Below, piece by piece: positions 40,191-50,180 of a DNA stretch of 64,000 nt. Under the pieces are notes generated by a model, which worked only from the letters and a program-made list of their open reading frames with translations, had not been told where the DNA came from and did no database searches. The translations under genes were made by a program, and so were the position numbers. The DNA lies in contig CAVYEZ010000005.1 in NCBI GenBank assembly GCA_963767685.1, positions 558,001 through 622,000 of the forward strand. Direction: 5' to 3'. Origin of the DNA: Trebonia sp963767685. Lineage in GTDB: Bacteria > Actinomycetota > Actinomycetes > Streptosporangiales > Streptosporangiaceae. How positions within the stretch are numbered: the first letter of the stretch is position 1; every line of letters starts with the position of its first letter.

Positions 40191-43100
40191 GGCGAAGACG
40201 TGCAGTGCCGGGTTGTAGCCCGCGACGCTGCCCAGGCTGGGCAGGGTCACGGCCTCGACGGCCCGGCCGGCCTGCAGGGCCACGTTCTGCTCGAACAAGT
40301 ACACCGTGTGACCGGACGACCCGGTGGGATAGTTGGCGTAGTTCACCGACGCTACCTGCGTGTTCGCCGGGTTCCCGTTCTGCCCGGACGCGTACCAGAA
40401 GTTCCCGACATCGAGGGTGAACGTCTGCGTGGTGCCGTCGGTGTAGTAGATCGTTCCGGTGCCAGACTCGGCGGAATTGTTCGCCGCGGCCAGGAAGCCC
40501 AGCTCCGAGCCCGACCCCGAGATGGCGATCGTCTGCCCCTGTGCCATCGTGTTGTCCGGCTGCGCGGATGGCCCGTCCGGCCAGGCGAAGGTAAGCCCGC
40601 CGGCGTTGACGGAAGCACCCGGCGTGATGCCGTCGGCGGCGAGGCCCTGCGCCGAGAACGACGTGCCCTCGCCGTCAAACCCGGTGAACCCCGGTGAGGG
40701 ACCGGGATCCGAGTCATCCGTCACGGCCGCGTTGTTGAACGTGGCCGCCAGCGAGGATGCCGGCACGTTCACCGTCGCCGTATTGATGAGCGTCCGCGAG
40801 CCGTCGTAGGCAGCCGACGCCAGCAGGCTGTTCGCCCCCGCCGACAGCCCGGACGACGGCGGGGTCACCTTGAAGGTCGCCGTCGCCGACTGCCCGGGGG
40901 CGACCGTCCCCGCGGAAACCGGGCCGGACGGCGAGACGGTCCACCCGGACGACGGCGCGGTCAGCGACAGGGACGCCGAGCGCAGCGGCGCGCTCCCGGG
41001 ATCGCGCAGCGTGTCGGTCACCGTGAAGGACGATGTCGCCAGCGCGGTCGACGGCACCGCCGCCAGCGTGGGCGAGAGCGCGGCGGGCGCCCCGTATACC
41101 GCGGGGTTGTAGCCGGGACTGGAGACCGGCGCGACCGGGACGCCGCCCGCCTGGTTACCCGCCGCCACGAGCGATACGGCGTCAAGCCCGCCGCCCGCCT
41201 GGTCAAGCCCCCAGACCGCAATCGCGAGGGTGTTGGCCCCGTGCTCGTTGAGGATCCCGGCAGGCACGTAGAACTGGTGCTGCGGCCCGGAATTGTTCAC
41301 GTACCGTCCGATCAGCCAGCCGTTGACGTAGATGAACGCCCGGTAGTCGGCCGTTCCCGCGCCCGGCCCCGGCCCTCCGACCTGCACGTCGACCGGGACG
41401 TAGCTGTTAGCCGACAGGTGCAGCGAGAAGTTGGTCCGGTACCAGCCGATGCCCGCCGGCGCGCCCAGAGACGACCAGTTGTCCGGCAGCGTCACGTTCT
41501 GCCAGTTCTCGTCCGGGTAACCGGGCAGGTTCCAGCCGTTGTCTGATCCGAAAAGCCCGGCCTCGTTCATGACTCCGCGCACGGGATCCTGCAGGGTAGA
41601 TCCCCCGGGCGCGCCCATCAGGCGCCACGAGATCGGGGCCGACGACCCGGTGAGCACGGCGTTATACAGGCCCACCTTCTCCCCCGACGGCCCCTCCGGG
41701 TTGCCGGTGTTCTCCACGAGCACCGCGATCACGTTGGCCGCGCCGGCCTTCACCGCGCCTGCCGGGAACGTGAACGTCTGGGTCTGCGCGCCCGCCGCCG
41801 CCCCCGACCCGAGGAAGGCGCCGTTCAGCCACACCGAGAACGCGCCAGTGGGCGAGATGCCGTCGGCAGTCAGCGTGACGCCGGTCTCCGACCCGGTCGC
41901 CGTAAAGTGCCCGCGGTACCAGGCGAACCCGTGGTCGTACCCGTAGTCCGACGCGTACAGCACCGGCGTTGACGGGGAACTAGCGTTGGAAACCGGGTGG
42001 TCGGCCAGGGTCCAGCCGCTGTCGTCGAACCCGGGCTGCGCCTCGGGCGCCTCGCTCGCGAACTTCCAGTTGGTCAGCTGCGGCAAGGTCACCGGAGCGG
42101 GCCCGGCGACGGCGCCGGCCAGGGACCCGTCGGCACTCACCGTGATGCGCACCGGCGCTCCGTTCCACGTTACCGAACGGACCGTGGCCGGTGCCCATAC
42201 CGCCAGGCTTCCTGCCTTCGACGTGTCGCCCGTGAGCTGAAGGGTGTCGCCGGTCACGCGGGCGGTCCTGACGAGGTAGCCGCCTTCGACGAGCACGGTG
42301 CCGTCGGCTGTCGACTCCGGCCAGAAGTCCTCGGCGGTGTTCGTGTCCGCGATGAGGAGCAGCAGCGGCGTGGTCCCGCCGCCGGTGATCTCGACCTTGG
42401 CGAGCCCGTCATGGACGTAGTCGAGCCTCAAGTTGCCGCTGGCGGGATCCCAGGTGCTCTGGACCGTGCCGGACAGGACGTCCACGGTTGGCTGGCTGGC
42501 GTAGTGGAGCACGGTCTCGCCGTCGGTGCCCGCCGGATCGTGCAGGAGCGCCATGTCTTTGGGCTGTACTGTGCGGGAGCCGATTGTCGCCTGGGTCATG
42601 AGCTCAGACGTCGAGTAGACGAGGTGCTGGCCGCCGAAGTCGTAGTTGGCGACGAGCAGCCGCGAGTCGCGCCCGTCGAGCGTCATCGTGCCTGACTGCG
42701 GTACCTGCGGGAAGTAGCCGGCGAGTTCGGCGGCGGTGGGCACGTTGACGGCGTCGATGACGACCGTGGCCGCGCTCGAGGCCGCTTCCTTGGTCCCGGT
42801 CGCCGTGATCGTGAGCGTGTGCGGGCCGCTCGCCAGGCCGCTCGCGGCGAACAGGACCTGCTGGAACTCCTTGCCGCCGGAGTCGTAGGTATCGACGGTC
42901 GCAACCTGGGTGCCGTCGATGGACACGTCGGCGATGCCGCCGTTGTTGTTCTTGGGCCCGATCCACTGCACGGCCGTCCCGGTGAACGTGACGGACATGG
43001 TGGCGCCGGCCTGCGTGCTCCACGACTCGGTGCTGTCGTAGTCGCCCGTGGTGTAGTTGCTGTTGCCGGTGTTCGCGTGCGTCCAGGTTCCGGTGTAGGT

Positions 43101-44888
43101 CAGGGCGCTTGACGCGTCGTCGTAAGTGAAGCTGGTGGCGGGCGTCAGGCTGAGGGCGATGTGGGTGCTGGCGGTGGCCGTCGACGTGGCGTCGGACTGG
43201 CGGACGTAGACGAACTGGGTGCCGCTGCTGGGGTTGACCCGGTCGAGCGTGGTGATGGCCGGGTTGTCGGCCGCCGGCGCCTGGGCCGGCACCGTCTGCG
43301 CCAGCGGGGCCACCGAGGTCTCGAGGTCGTTGATGAGCTTGTTCTCGCCGTACTTGGAGCCCGCGATGTCATTGGGGTCGGCCGGGGTTCCGATCTCCCC
43401 GGTCTCGCGGATCGCCGCCCCGTAGTCGTATGAGGTGTAGACCTGGGGCGCGGGCAGCCAGCCCCAGTTCGTGCCGCCGACGCCCATGTAGTAGCTCTGC
43501 ATGGTCGAGCCCTGGATGATGTTGTCCTTGTAGTAGACGTTCTCGAAGTCAGGGCCGGTCATGTCGTAGCAGTCGTCGTAGCCGGCGCCGCCCCAGCCGT
43601 CGAACGAGCCGCCCTGGTACTCGGGCAGGTAGACGGGCTCGTTCTCGTAGACCGGGTAGCCGGACTGCGGCTGGCCGAAGTTCTCCGGGTTCGCGCAGTC
43701 GAAGCCCAGCGGGTAGTTGTCGGTGCCGCTGATGTTCACCGCGCCAAGCCCGGAGGTGTACGTCTGCGCGCCGCAGCACTGGTTGAACGTGAATGGCACG
43801 TCAATGCCGTCGGACGTGGCCTGCTGCTCGAGGTCGGCCATGTACTGGTCGGCGGACGTGCCCTGAGCGGCGTACTCGTTCTCCACCTGGTAGGCGATGA
43901 CGTCGCCGCCCCTGGTGACCTGATGCGCGGCGATGATCGGGTCGATCTGCGACAGCCACTGCAGCGCGGCGGACAGGTACGGCTGGACGTCGCTGCGGTA
44001 GCCGTTTCGCGAGGTGAGGACCCACGACGGGATGCCGCCGCCGTCGGTTTCCGCGTTGATGTACGGGCCCGGGCGGGCGATCACGTACAGCCCGGCTTCC
44101 TGCGCCATGTTGAGGAACTCGTTGTAGTCCCGCACTCCGCTGAAGTCATATTCGCCGGGAGCGGGCGAGTTGTAGTCCCAGTCGAAGTAAACGGTGACGG
44201 CGTTGTAGCCGTCAGCCTTCATCTTCTGGAGGTCATCGAGCCACAGGCTCGGGCTCGGGGTGCGCCACGGGTCGAACTCGCCGGCCGTGACGTACACGCG
44301 CTTGCCGCCGATCAGCATGGAGTACTGGTCGTAGCTGACGGACTGGGGCGCGGTCTTCAGGATGTCCCTTGGCTCGGGGACCGGTTCCGGCGTTGCCGCG
44401 CTGGTGGTGTCGGCCTGCGTGCCGCTGCCGGCCTTCGTGTTCGCGGTGACCGTGAACGTGTAGCGGGTGCCGTCGGTCAGCCCGTCGATGATCGCCCAGT
44501 CGTTCGGCACGTCCGCCGTGACCTGCTGGCCGCCGGGCGAAGCCGTCACGGTGTAGCTGGTGACCTGGCTCGCGCCAGTCCCCGGCGGGCACCACACGAC
44601 GGTCGCGGACGCACTGCCGGGTATCGCCCGGGCCAGCGTGGGTGCGCCGACCGCGGCGTCGTCCGCGGCACCGGGGGTGGTGGCCGGGCAGGACGCGTCG
44701 GTACCGGACGGCCTCGCCGCTGTCGTGGTGGCGCTGGCGGAAGCGGCGGTCGCCGACACGGCCGGAGCCAGCACGCTAGCCGCCGCGGTAGCCGGCTGGG
44801 TCAGCTGCGGAAGTCCCAGGGAGAGAAGGAGCAGGGTGGCCGCGCCAGCGGCGACCATGCGGAAACGCCGGAAAGCACCATCGTTCAT
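40173..44888 (-). CDS. Very large secreted GH35 beta-galactosidase
   Basis: A 1571-residue multidomain enzyme. It has a Sec signal peptide (about 1-36, ending QPATAA), a low-complexity Ala/Thr linker, and a fibronectin-III domain (about 82-168). The GH35 barrel starts near 185 with SMLIGGKRVYVTAGEFDPWR; QVENEYAAQ carries the acid/base (about Glu338) and LPEYQGGSFDGW the nucleophile (about Glu423). Several beta-galactosidase jelly-roll domains follow (about 700-1260), then a NEW3-type beta domain (LSLTAPSSGWTVSPSGPVSA) and a C-terminal beta-sandwich with YYTDGTTQTFTLDVGNFW. It diverges from a second glycosidase across two LacI-type operators. It probably removes galactose from plant polysaccharide outside the cell. 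Confidence 0.9.
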   Translation of the reverse strand: MNDGAFRRFRMVAAGAATLLLLSLGLPQLTQPATAAASVLAPAVSATAASASATTTAARPSGTDASCPATTPGAADDAAVGAPTLARAIPGSASATVVWCPPGTGASQVTSYTVTASPGGQQVTADVPNDWAIIDGLTDGTRYTFTVTANTKAGSGTQADTTSAATPEPVPEPRDILKTAPQSVSYDQYSMLIGGKRVYVTAGEFDPWRTPSPSLWLDDLQKMKADGYNAVTVYFDWDYNSPAPGEYDFSGVRDYNEFLNMAQEAGLYVIARPGPYINAETDGGGIPSWVLTSRNGYRSDVQPYLSAALQWLSQIDPIIAAHQVTRGGDVIAYQVENEYAAQGTSADQYMADLEQQATSDGIDVPFTFNQCCGAQTYTSGLGAVNISGTDNYPLGFDCANPENFGQPQSGYPVYENEPVYLPEYQGGSFDGWGGAGYDDCYDMTGPDFENVYYKDNIIQGSTMQSYYMGVGGTNWGWLPAPQVYTSYDYGAAIRETGEIGTPADPNDIAGSKYGENKLINDLETSVAPLAQTVPAQAPAADNPAITTLDRVNPSSGTQFVYVRQSDATSTATASTHIALSLTPATSFTYDDASSALTYTGTWTHANTGNSNYTTGDYDSTESWSTQAGATMSVTFTGTAVQWIGPKNNNGGIADVSIDGTQVATVDTYDSGGKEFQQVLFAASGLASGPHTLTITATGTKEAASSAATVVIDAVNVPTAAELAGYFPQVPQSGTMTLDGRDSRLLVANYDFGGQHLVYSTSELMTQATIGSRTVQPKDMALLHDPAGTDGETVLHYASQPTVDVLSGTVQSTWDPASGNLRLDYVHDGLAKVEITGGGTTPLLLLIADTNTAEDFWPESTADGTVLVEGGYLVRTARVTGDTLQLTGDTSKAGSLAVWAPATVRSVTWNGAPVRITVSADGSLAGAVAGPAPVTLPQLTNWKFASEAPEAQPGFDDSGWTLADHPVSNASSPSTPVLYASDYGYDHGFAWYRGHFTATGSETGVTLTADGISPTGAFSVWLNGAFLGSGAAAGAQTQTFTFPAGAVKAGAANVIAVLVENTGNPEGPSGEKVGLYNAVLTGSSAPISWRLMGAPGGSTLQDPVRGVMNEAGLFGSDNGWNLPGYPDENWQNVTLPDNWSSLGAPAGIGWYRTNFSLHLSANSYVPVDVQVGGPGPGAGTADYRAFIYVNGWLIGRYVNNSGPQHQFYVPAGILNEHGANTLAIAVWGLDQAGGGLDAVSLVAAGNQAGGVPVAPVSSPGYNPAVYGAPAALSPTLAAVPSTALATSSFTVTDTLRDPGSAPLRSASLSLTAPSSGWTVSPSGPVSAGTVAPGQSATATFKVTPPSSGLSAGANSLLASAAYDGSRTLINTATVNVPASSLAATFNNAAVTDDSDPGPSPGFTGFDGEGTSFSAQGLAADGITPGASVNAGGLTFAWPDGPSAQPDNTMAQGQTIAISGSGSELGFLAAANNSAESGTGTIYYTDGTTQTFTLDVGNFWYASGQNGNPANTQVASVNYANYPTGSSGHTVYLFEQNVALQAGRAVEAVTLPSLGSVAGYNPALHVFAMAVGG

Positions 44889-44979
44889 TCAGGGTCACCC
44901 GCATCGGACGAGGCAATAAAGCGTGACAACCTCAACCAAATTCCCGCAATCTCAAATGTCAAGACTTGACTGAGATCAA

Positions 44980-44993
44980 TGTGAGCGCTAACA
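44980..44993. promoter_or_regulatory. LacI-family operator (copy 1)
   Basis: TGTGAGCGCTAACA, a near-perfect palindrome around AGCGCT, the usual LacI/GalR-family core. It lies about 90 bases upstream of the GH35 start, in the divergent region. Confidence 0.7.
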
Positions 44994-45073
44994 GCAAGCC
45001 TGGGCGAGAGCCTTTAATGCCACACGCCACACACTCGCCCGCGGGCGCTCAAACCTGCACTTGACGGCGGTAA

Positions 45074-45087
45074 TGTGAACGATCACA
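45074..45087. promoter_or_regulatory. LacI-like operator (copy 2)
   Basis: TGTGAACGATCACA, with perfect TGTGA/TCACA arms. It shares TGTGA and the spacing with the site at 44980-44993 and lies about 90 bases upstream of the clan-A glycosidase start. A CRP-type site would look similar. Confidence 0.6.
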
Positions 45088-45175
45088 ATCAACCTGGGCG
45101 TGCGGCGGTCACGTAAAAGCGGCCGGGGCCGTCACCCACGGACAGGAGACCGGCGATCCAACGGAGGGATCGGTC

Positions 45176-47734
45176 GTGCTGTTCTACCAGACAGTGGCGG
45201 CGGCGTCCGCCATGGCCGTCGCGGCCGCGATGGCCGCCCTCGTCTCGCATCCGGCCGCCGCTGCGGCCAGCGGCGGAACCCTCACCGTCAACCTCGCCTC
45301 TTCGAGTGGCCCGGTGCTCGGCGGCGCCAGTGGCGCGCTCTACGGGCTGTCCGAGAACGGCGTGCCGGGATCGGACCTGCTGAGCCCGCTGCACATCAAG
45401 ACGATCGCCGCCGGGCCCGCTGGCGGCGCGCAGCATCCGTCTGGGCACACGGACCAGGTCGCCCCCGAGTTCTTCGCCATGGGCGGCAAGTGGCTGCTCG
45501 ACTACATGCAGGACTACTACTCGCAATGGCCCTACCAGAACGTCGGCATCAGCAGCTACCTGTCCGTCGTCGACACGATCGCGGACGGCGTCAGGAACGG
45601 TCCGGACCCCAGCCGGTACGTCTTCGTGCCGTTCAACGAGCCGGACTGGATCTGGTACACGCTCAATCCGTCGAACTCCGATTTCAGCACCGAGATGACC
45701 CAGTTCGAACAGGACTGGACCACGGTCTTCCAGCGGATACGCGCAGACGACCCGGGCGCGCTTATCGCCGGCCCCAATACGTCCGTGTACAACGCGACCG
45801 TGATGAGCGACTTCCTCAGCTACGCCAAGGCACACGACGTGCTGCCGGACGTCGTCACCTGGCACGTGCTCGAGCCCAGCACGGAGGAGTCGTTCCCCTC
45901 CGACTACGCGAGCTTCCGCGCGCTCGAACGCCAGGACGGCATCGCGCCGATCCCCGTGGACATCGACGAGTACGCGGACCGGTACCAGCTGTCCGTGCCC
46001 GGCGAGATGGTACAGCTGCTCGCCGGGTTCGAGGACGCGAAGGTCTACTCCGACCTGCCGTTCTGGGACATCGCCGACAACTACTCCGACACGGCCGTCC
46101 GCAACGACGAGCCGAACGGGCAATGGTGGCTCTTGTACTGGTACGGCCAGCTCACCGGCCACACCGTGGCCGTGACGGCACCGCAGCCTGACGTGCTCGA
46201 CACCCTCCAGGGGCTGTCCGCGCTCGATACCGCGAAACGCCAGGCCCGAGTCCTGCTCGCCGATCCGTCCGGCGGCACGGACTCGGTGAAGGTGACCGGG
46301 ATCGACCCGGCCGTGTTCGGCCAGGCGGTGCACGTGTCCGTGCAGTCCATCGGCTGGACCGGGTACGACGGATCCGCGTACACGCCGCTGGACGTGGCGG
46401 AGACCGACTACCGCGTGGCGGACGGGACCGTCACGGTGCCGCTGGGCGGACTCAACCCGAGCGACGCCTACCAGGTGATCGTCACCCCCGCCTCGAAGGC
46501 GTCCGTGACCGCGCCGCCGCCTGCGGTGACCCAGACCTACCTCGCGGCGGACGCGGCGCTGACCGACGCCACCGTCTACAGCCAGGGATCTCAGTCCAAC
46601 TACAACGGCTACGCCACCGCGGGCGGCAAGGACGTCGGCTCCATCGACCAGCCGGATAGCCGGGTGGCCTTCACCGTCAGCGTCCCCGCCACCGGGCGGT
46701 ACCTGATGTCCGTGTACTACGGCAACCAGACCGGCACGATCTCGCAGCAGATCCTGCGGGTCGACTCCGGCGCCTGGTCGTTCATCGACTACCCGCCGAC
46801 GCTGAACTGGCTGTTCCGGTCGCGTGAGGACGTGTACCTGAACCTTTCCGCGGGGACGCACACCATCACCTTCGGCGTGTCCGACCCGTCGATCGGCACC
46901 GCGAAGGGCCAGGTCACGATGGACGACATCCAGCTGACAGGCGCGCCGGGCGCGGTACCAGGCGTGACCGGGCCCGGCACCACGTACCCCGCCGCCTATG
47001 CGGACCTGTCCGGCCGGGCGTCCACCGTGCCGTGCGACGGCCCCGGGTGCCTGGCCGTCCAGGACGTCGCGCTTGGCTCGGGCGGCTCCGCCTCGTTCGC
47101 GGTGGACGCAGGCACCGACGGGTTCTACCGGGTCACCCCGGCCGGCACCGGGACTGAATCGATCGGCGGGCACGGCGCACTGACCGTTGACGCGGCTGGG
47201 GTCTCCCCCGGCATCGTGTACCTGCACGCGGGGATCAACCCGGTGACGTACACAGGCACCGGGATCCTGGGCGGGCTGTCCGTGACGCCGGCCAGCGGGC
47301 ACGCGACCACCTATGCGGCGTCGTCCGCGCAGAACGTGCTGTCCGGCACGGCGCAGGTGGAGTCTGACTCCTACGCCGACGGCGGCCAGTACGTGGGCTG
47401 GATCGGCGACGGCACTGCCAACACCCTGACCTTCACCGGGGTGACCGTGCCGTCCGCCGGCACCTACCGCATCATGGTCAGTTACGCCGACGCCGACGGC
47501 GAGAGCTCGGGCAACTACAACACCAACCTCATCGACCGTGCCTTCACGCTCACCACGTCGGCCGGCTCGCCGGTCACGACGTACGCGCGCAATACCTACA
47601 GCTGGGACCAGTTCGACACGGTGGAGGTGACCGCCCGGCTCGATGCGGGCAGCAACACCGTCACGATCGGGAACCCAACCTACTACGCGCCCAACGTCGA
47701 CAAGATCATCGTCGCTCCGGCCTCAAGCGGGTGA
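45176..47734 (+). CDS. Secreted clan GH-A glycosidase with CBM6/35-type modules
   Basis: An 852-residue exported protein. Its signal peptide is about 1-31. The catalytic barrel (about 40-430) shows FVPFNEPDWIWY, with acid/base Glu155, and IPVDIDEYADRY, with the probable nucleophile Glu265: a GH39/GH-A layout. Two carbohydrate-binding beta-sandwiches follow, about 505-640 (YLAADAALTDATVYSQ, YYGNQTGTISQQI) and about 715-850 (AQVESDSYADGGQYVGWIGD). The exact GH family is uncertain (GH39-like or a neighbouring family). The GTG at 45176 has GGAGGG eight bases upstream. It is divergent to the GH35 gene and probably co-regulated. Confidence 0.82.
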   Translation: MLFYQTVAAASAMAVAAAMAALVSHPAAAAASGGTLTVNLASSSGPVLGGASGALYGLSENGVPGSDLLSPLHIKTIAAGPAGGAQHPSGHTDQVAPEFFAMGGKWLLDYMQDYYSQWPYQNVGISSYLSVVDTIADGVRNGPDPSRYVFVPFNEPDWIWYTLNPSNSDFSTEMTQFEQDWTTVFQRIRADDPGALIAGPNTSVYNATVMSDFLSYAKAHDVLPDVVTWHVLEPSTEESFPSDYASFRALERQDGIAPIPVDIDEYADRYQLSVPGEMVQLLAGFEDAKVYSDLPFWDIADNYSDTAVRNDEPNGQWWLLYWYGQLTGHTVAVTAPQPDVLDTLQGLSALDTAKRQARVLLADPSGGTDSVKVTGIDPAVFGQAVHVSVQSIGWTGYDGSAYTPLDVAETDYRVADGTVTVPLGGLNPSDAYQVIVTPASKASVTAPPPAVTQTYLAADAALTDATVYSQGSQSNYNGYATAGGKDVGSIDQPDSRVAFTVSVPATGRYLMSVYYGNQTGTISQQILRVDSGAWSFIDYPPTLNWLFRSREDVYLNLSAGTHTITFGVSDPSIGTAKGQVTMDDIQLTGAPGAVPGVTGPGTTYPAAYADLSGRASTVPCDGPGCLAVQDVALGSGGSASFAVDAGTDGFYRVTPAGTGTESIGGHGALTVDAAGVSPGIVYLHAGINPVTYTGTGILGGLSVTPASGHATTYAASSAQNVLSGTAQVESDSYADGGQYVGWIGDGTANTLTFTGVTVPSAGTYRIMVSYADADGESSGNYNTNLIDRAFTLTTSAGSPVTTYARNTYSWDQFDTVEVTARLDAGSNTVTIGNPTYYAPNVDKIIVAPASSG

Positions 47735-47814
47735 GCGCCTGCGCCCCTAGATCGGGGAGTAACCGGTCGGGTCGCGACCCGCACGCCGCGTGACCAGTGA
47801 TCCGCGTACGGGAG

Positions 47815-48795
47815 CTAGGGGGTGATGATGGTCTTCAGCCCGGTGCGGCGCTCGGCGGCGGCGAACGCTGGCGCGGCGTCGATGAGCGGGGTACGCGACG
47901 ATACGAGCGGGTCCAGCGCCACTGCACCGCGCGCCGCCAGGTCGATCGCACGCGGGTAGACCTCGTTCATGCGCCGTACCATCGCGATCGTCAGGCCCTT
48001 GCGCCGCGCGAGCGACGCCCGGAACGTGGTGGCATCGGAGTCCGGAATCCCGCCGAGGACAACCCGCCCGCCGGGCCGCACCGACTCGAGCGCGACCCGT
48101 ACCGCGTCGTCGTTTCCGGCCAGCTCAAACGCGACGTCCGCCCCGTAACCCGAGGTGTCGTCCGACGGCGTGACCACCTCATCCGCACCCCACCGGGCCG
48201 CCGCCTCGCGCCGGTGCGCCAGCGGCTCTACCGTGAGGACCCGCGACGCGCCAGCGGCGCGCAGCAACTGGGTCAGCAGCAGCCCGATCGGCCCGGCCCC
48301 GGCCACCGCGACTGAACCGCCGAATGGCACGTGCCCCAGCTCCAGCGCCCACAGCGCCACGCCGAGCGGCTCAAGCATCGCGCCGCCTGCGTCGGACACC
48401 GAGTCCGGCAGCGCATGCAGCAGGTGCGATGGCCACGGCATGAGCTCGCGCATCATCCCGTCGGTCTCGCCGTGCCCGGAAAAGACGATGTTGTAGCAGA
48501 GGTTCCGGTAGCCGTCGCGGCAGGCCCGGCACCGCTCGCAGGGTACCGCCGGATCGATCGCGACCCGTTCCCCGCGCCGCGGGCCGTCCGCGATCTCGCC
48601 CGCACCCTCGTGCCCCGGCACCAAGGGCCGGGTGATCTTGGCGTCGCCGATGGCGCCTTCGGAGTACCAGTGCAGGTCAGAGCCGCAGATGCCAACCGCG
48701 GTCACCCGCACGAGGCTCTGGCCGGCTACTGCTTCGGGCGCGGGCTCCTCCCTGACCCGCAGGTCCGCAGTCCCGTAAAGTCGCGCCGCTCGCAT
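47815..48795 (-). CDS. Zinc-dependent polyol/L-idonate dehydrogenase-like enzyme
   Basis: A protein of about 326 residues of the medium-chain dehydrogenase family. GICGSDLHWYSEG holds the catalytic-zinc Cys, PGHEGAGEI the His-Glu, and CERCRACRDGYRNLC the four structural-zinc Cys; VAVAGAGPIGLLLTQLLRAA is the NAD-binding turn. L-idonate and sorbitol dehydrogenases are the nearest types. It converges with the preceding glycosidase gene, so sugars released by the exoenzymes may be its substrates (inference). The ATG at 48795 is preferred to a GTG three codons upstream. Confidence 0.85.
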   Translation of the reverse strand: MRAARLYGTADLRVREEPAPEAVAGQSLVRVTAVGICGSDLHWYSEGAIGDAKITRPLVPGHEGAGEIADGPRRGERVAIDPAVPCERCRACRDGYRNLCYNIVFSGHGETDGMMRELMPWPSHLLHALPDSVSDAGGAMLEPLGVALWALELGHVPFGGSVAVAGAGPIGLLLTQLLRAAGASRVLTVEPLAHRREAAARWGADEVVTPSDDTSGYGADVAFELAGNDDAVRVALESVRPGGRVVLGGIPDSDATTFRASLARRKGLTIAMVRRMNEVYPRAIDLAARGAVALDPLVSSRTPLIDAAPAFAAAERRTGLKTIITP

Positions 48796-48848
48796 GCTCA
48801 CCACGTTATCCCTGACAACCGCGACTCATCCTCCGTACCGGGCTCCGC

Positions 48849-48895
48849 TGCCGTTGCCGAGTTTCTTGCCAGTCACGGGTGCGTCGGCAACGGCA
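48849..48895. promoter_or_regulatory. 12-bp inverted repeat between dehydrogenase and ligase genes
   Basis: TGCCGTTGCCGA (48849-48860) and TCGGCAACGGCA (48884-48895) are perfect arms separated by 23 bases, in the divergent promoter region. It is followed by AT-rich sequence with TAGTAATAATC and a TGAGTA...TACTCA dyad. Confidence 0.45.
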
Positions 48896-48983
48896 AAAGG
48901 TAAAGCTACTAGGTAGTAATAATCGGTGAGATTGAGTAGCAGTACTCATTCGCCAGGGCGCGGGCCCAGGAAGGCTCGACGAC

Positions 48984-50042
48984 ATGACGAGCTCACCTCG
49001 GCTGGCCGGGCTGACACTGCGGGACCGCTGGCGCCGGACCCGCCTGCGGGCCTATTCCGGCGCGCTGACCAGTATTTATCACGCCGCATCGCTGCGGCCG
49101 GCGCTGTGGCGGGTGATGGCCCGCGGCTATCACCCGGCCTTCGACCGAATCGCCGCCCGCCACGCCCTGCTGGCGTGCCGCCTCGGCAGCGTCGCTATCC
49201 CCGCGTACCGTGACCTGCTGCTCAGGAGCGGGCTCGTGCCCGAGAACGGACAGGTGAAGGCCCGCGGCCTGAAGGACTTCCCTGAGACGTCGAAGCAGAA
49301 TTACACGGGCTGCTACGACGAAGCCAGCCGGTACCCGGATGGTCGAATGTACCGGCCGGGCGTCATCGTGGACGAGTCGTCTGGTTCAACCGGCCGACCG
49401 TATAACTGGGTGCGCGGTCCCCAAGAGCTCAAGGCGATCTACCGCAACGTAGCGGGCTACGTGAGCCTTGCCTTCCCGGGCGAGAAGCTATTTGTGATCA
49501 ACGCGTACTCGATGGGGGCCTGGGCGACCGGGACCACGACCGGCAACGCGTTGAGCCGGATCGCCATGGTCAAGAACACCGGCCCGGACCTCGAGAAGAT
49601 CATCGACACGCTGGTGCATTTCGGACCGGGTTATGACTACATCGTCACGGCTTATCCGCCCTTCCTCAAGCACCTGCGGGACCGGCTGGACGCCGCCGGC
49701 TTCGACTGGGAGCGGTACCGGCTGCGGGGAATGGTCGGGGGCGAGGGCATGACCGAGGCACTGCGGGACTACCTGGAGGAGCGCTTCGAGCGGGTGCGAT
49801 CCGGATACGGCGCCAGCGACCTCACGATCGGCATAGCCGCAGAGACAAACTTCACCGTCTGGCTCCGCAAGCAGCTGGCTGCCGACCGCGAGCTGCGCCG
49901 CGAACTGCTCGGACCCGCGGAGCAGCGACTGCCGATGATCTTCCACTACAACCCGCTCGAGACCTACCTGGAAGTCAACGGCCAGGGCGAGATCGTGTGC
50001 ACGATCAACCCGAGTACCTGCCTGCAGCCCAAACTGCCCTAG
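48984..50042 (+). pseudogene. PaaK-like adenylate-forming enzyme, C-terminally truncated
   Basis: 352 residues related to phenylacetate-CoA ligase/F390 synthetase proteins. VDESSGSTGRPYNWVRGPQE holds the SSGSTGxP phosphate loop, and GGEGMTEALRDYLEERFERV then RSGYGASDLTIG the adenylate-binding segment. The gene stops at TCLQPKLP, exactly where relatives read LQPKLRYNxGD, so the C-terminal domain of about 100 residues is lost. The following DNA is the tail of an unrelated regulator. The product may still fold but is unlikely to be a working ligase. Confidence 0.72.
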
Positions 50043-50180
50043 ATCGGGTGGTAGGCGAAACCGGCCGCGTTGATCGCGACCCAGCTGCGCAGCAGGCGCC
50101 CGACACGGAACGCACGTAGCCTCCAGCACGCTGGCGCTCAACGCTGTTCCCAGGGGGCGAACCGGTCGGCGGGGCCGCGC

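Noticed and set aside
45089..47302. A 737-codon minus-strand frame opposite the clan-A glycosidase
   Set aside because: Composition is typical of antisense frames and it has no recognisable domain.
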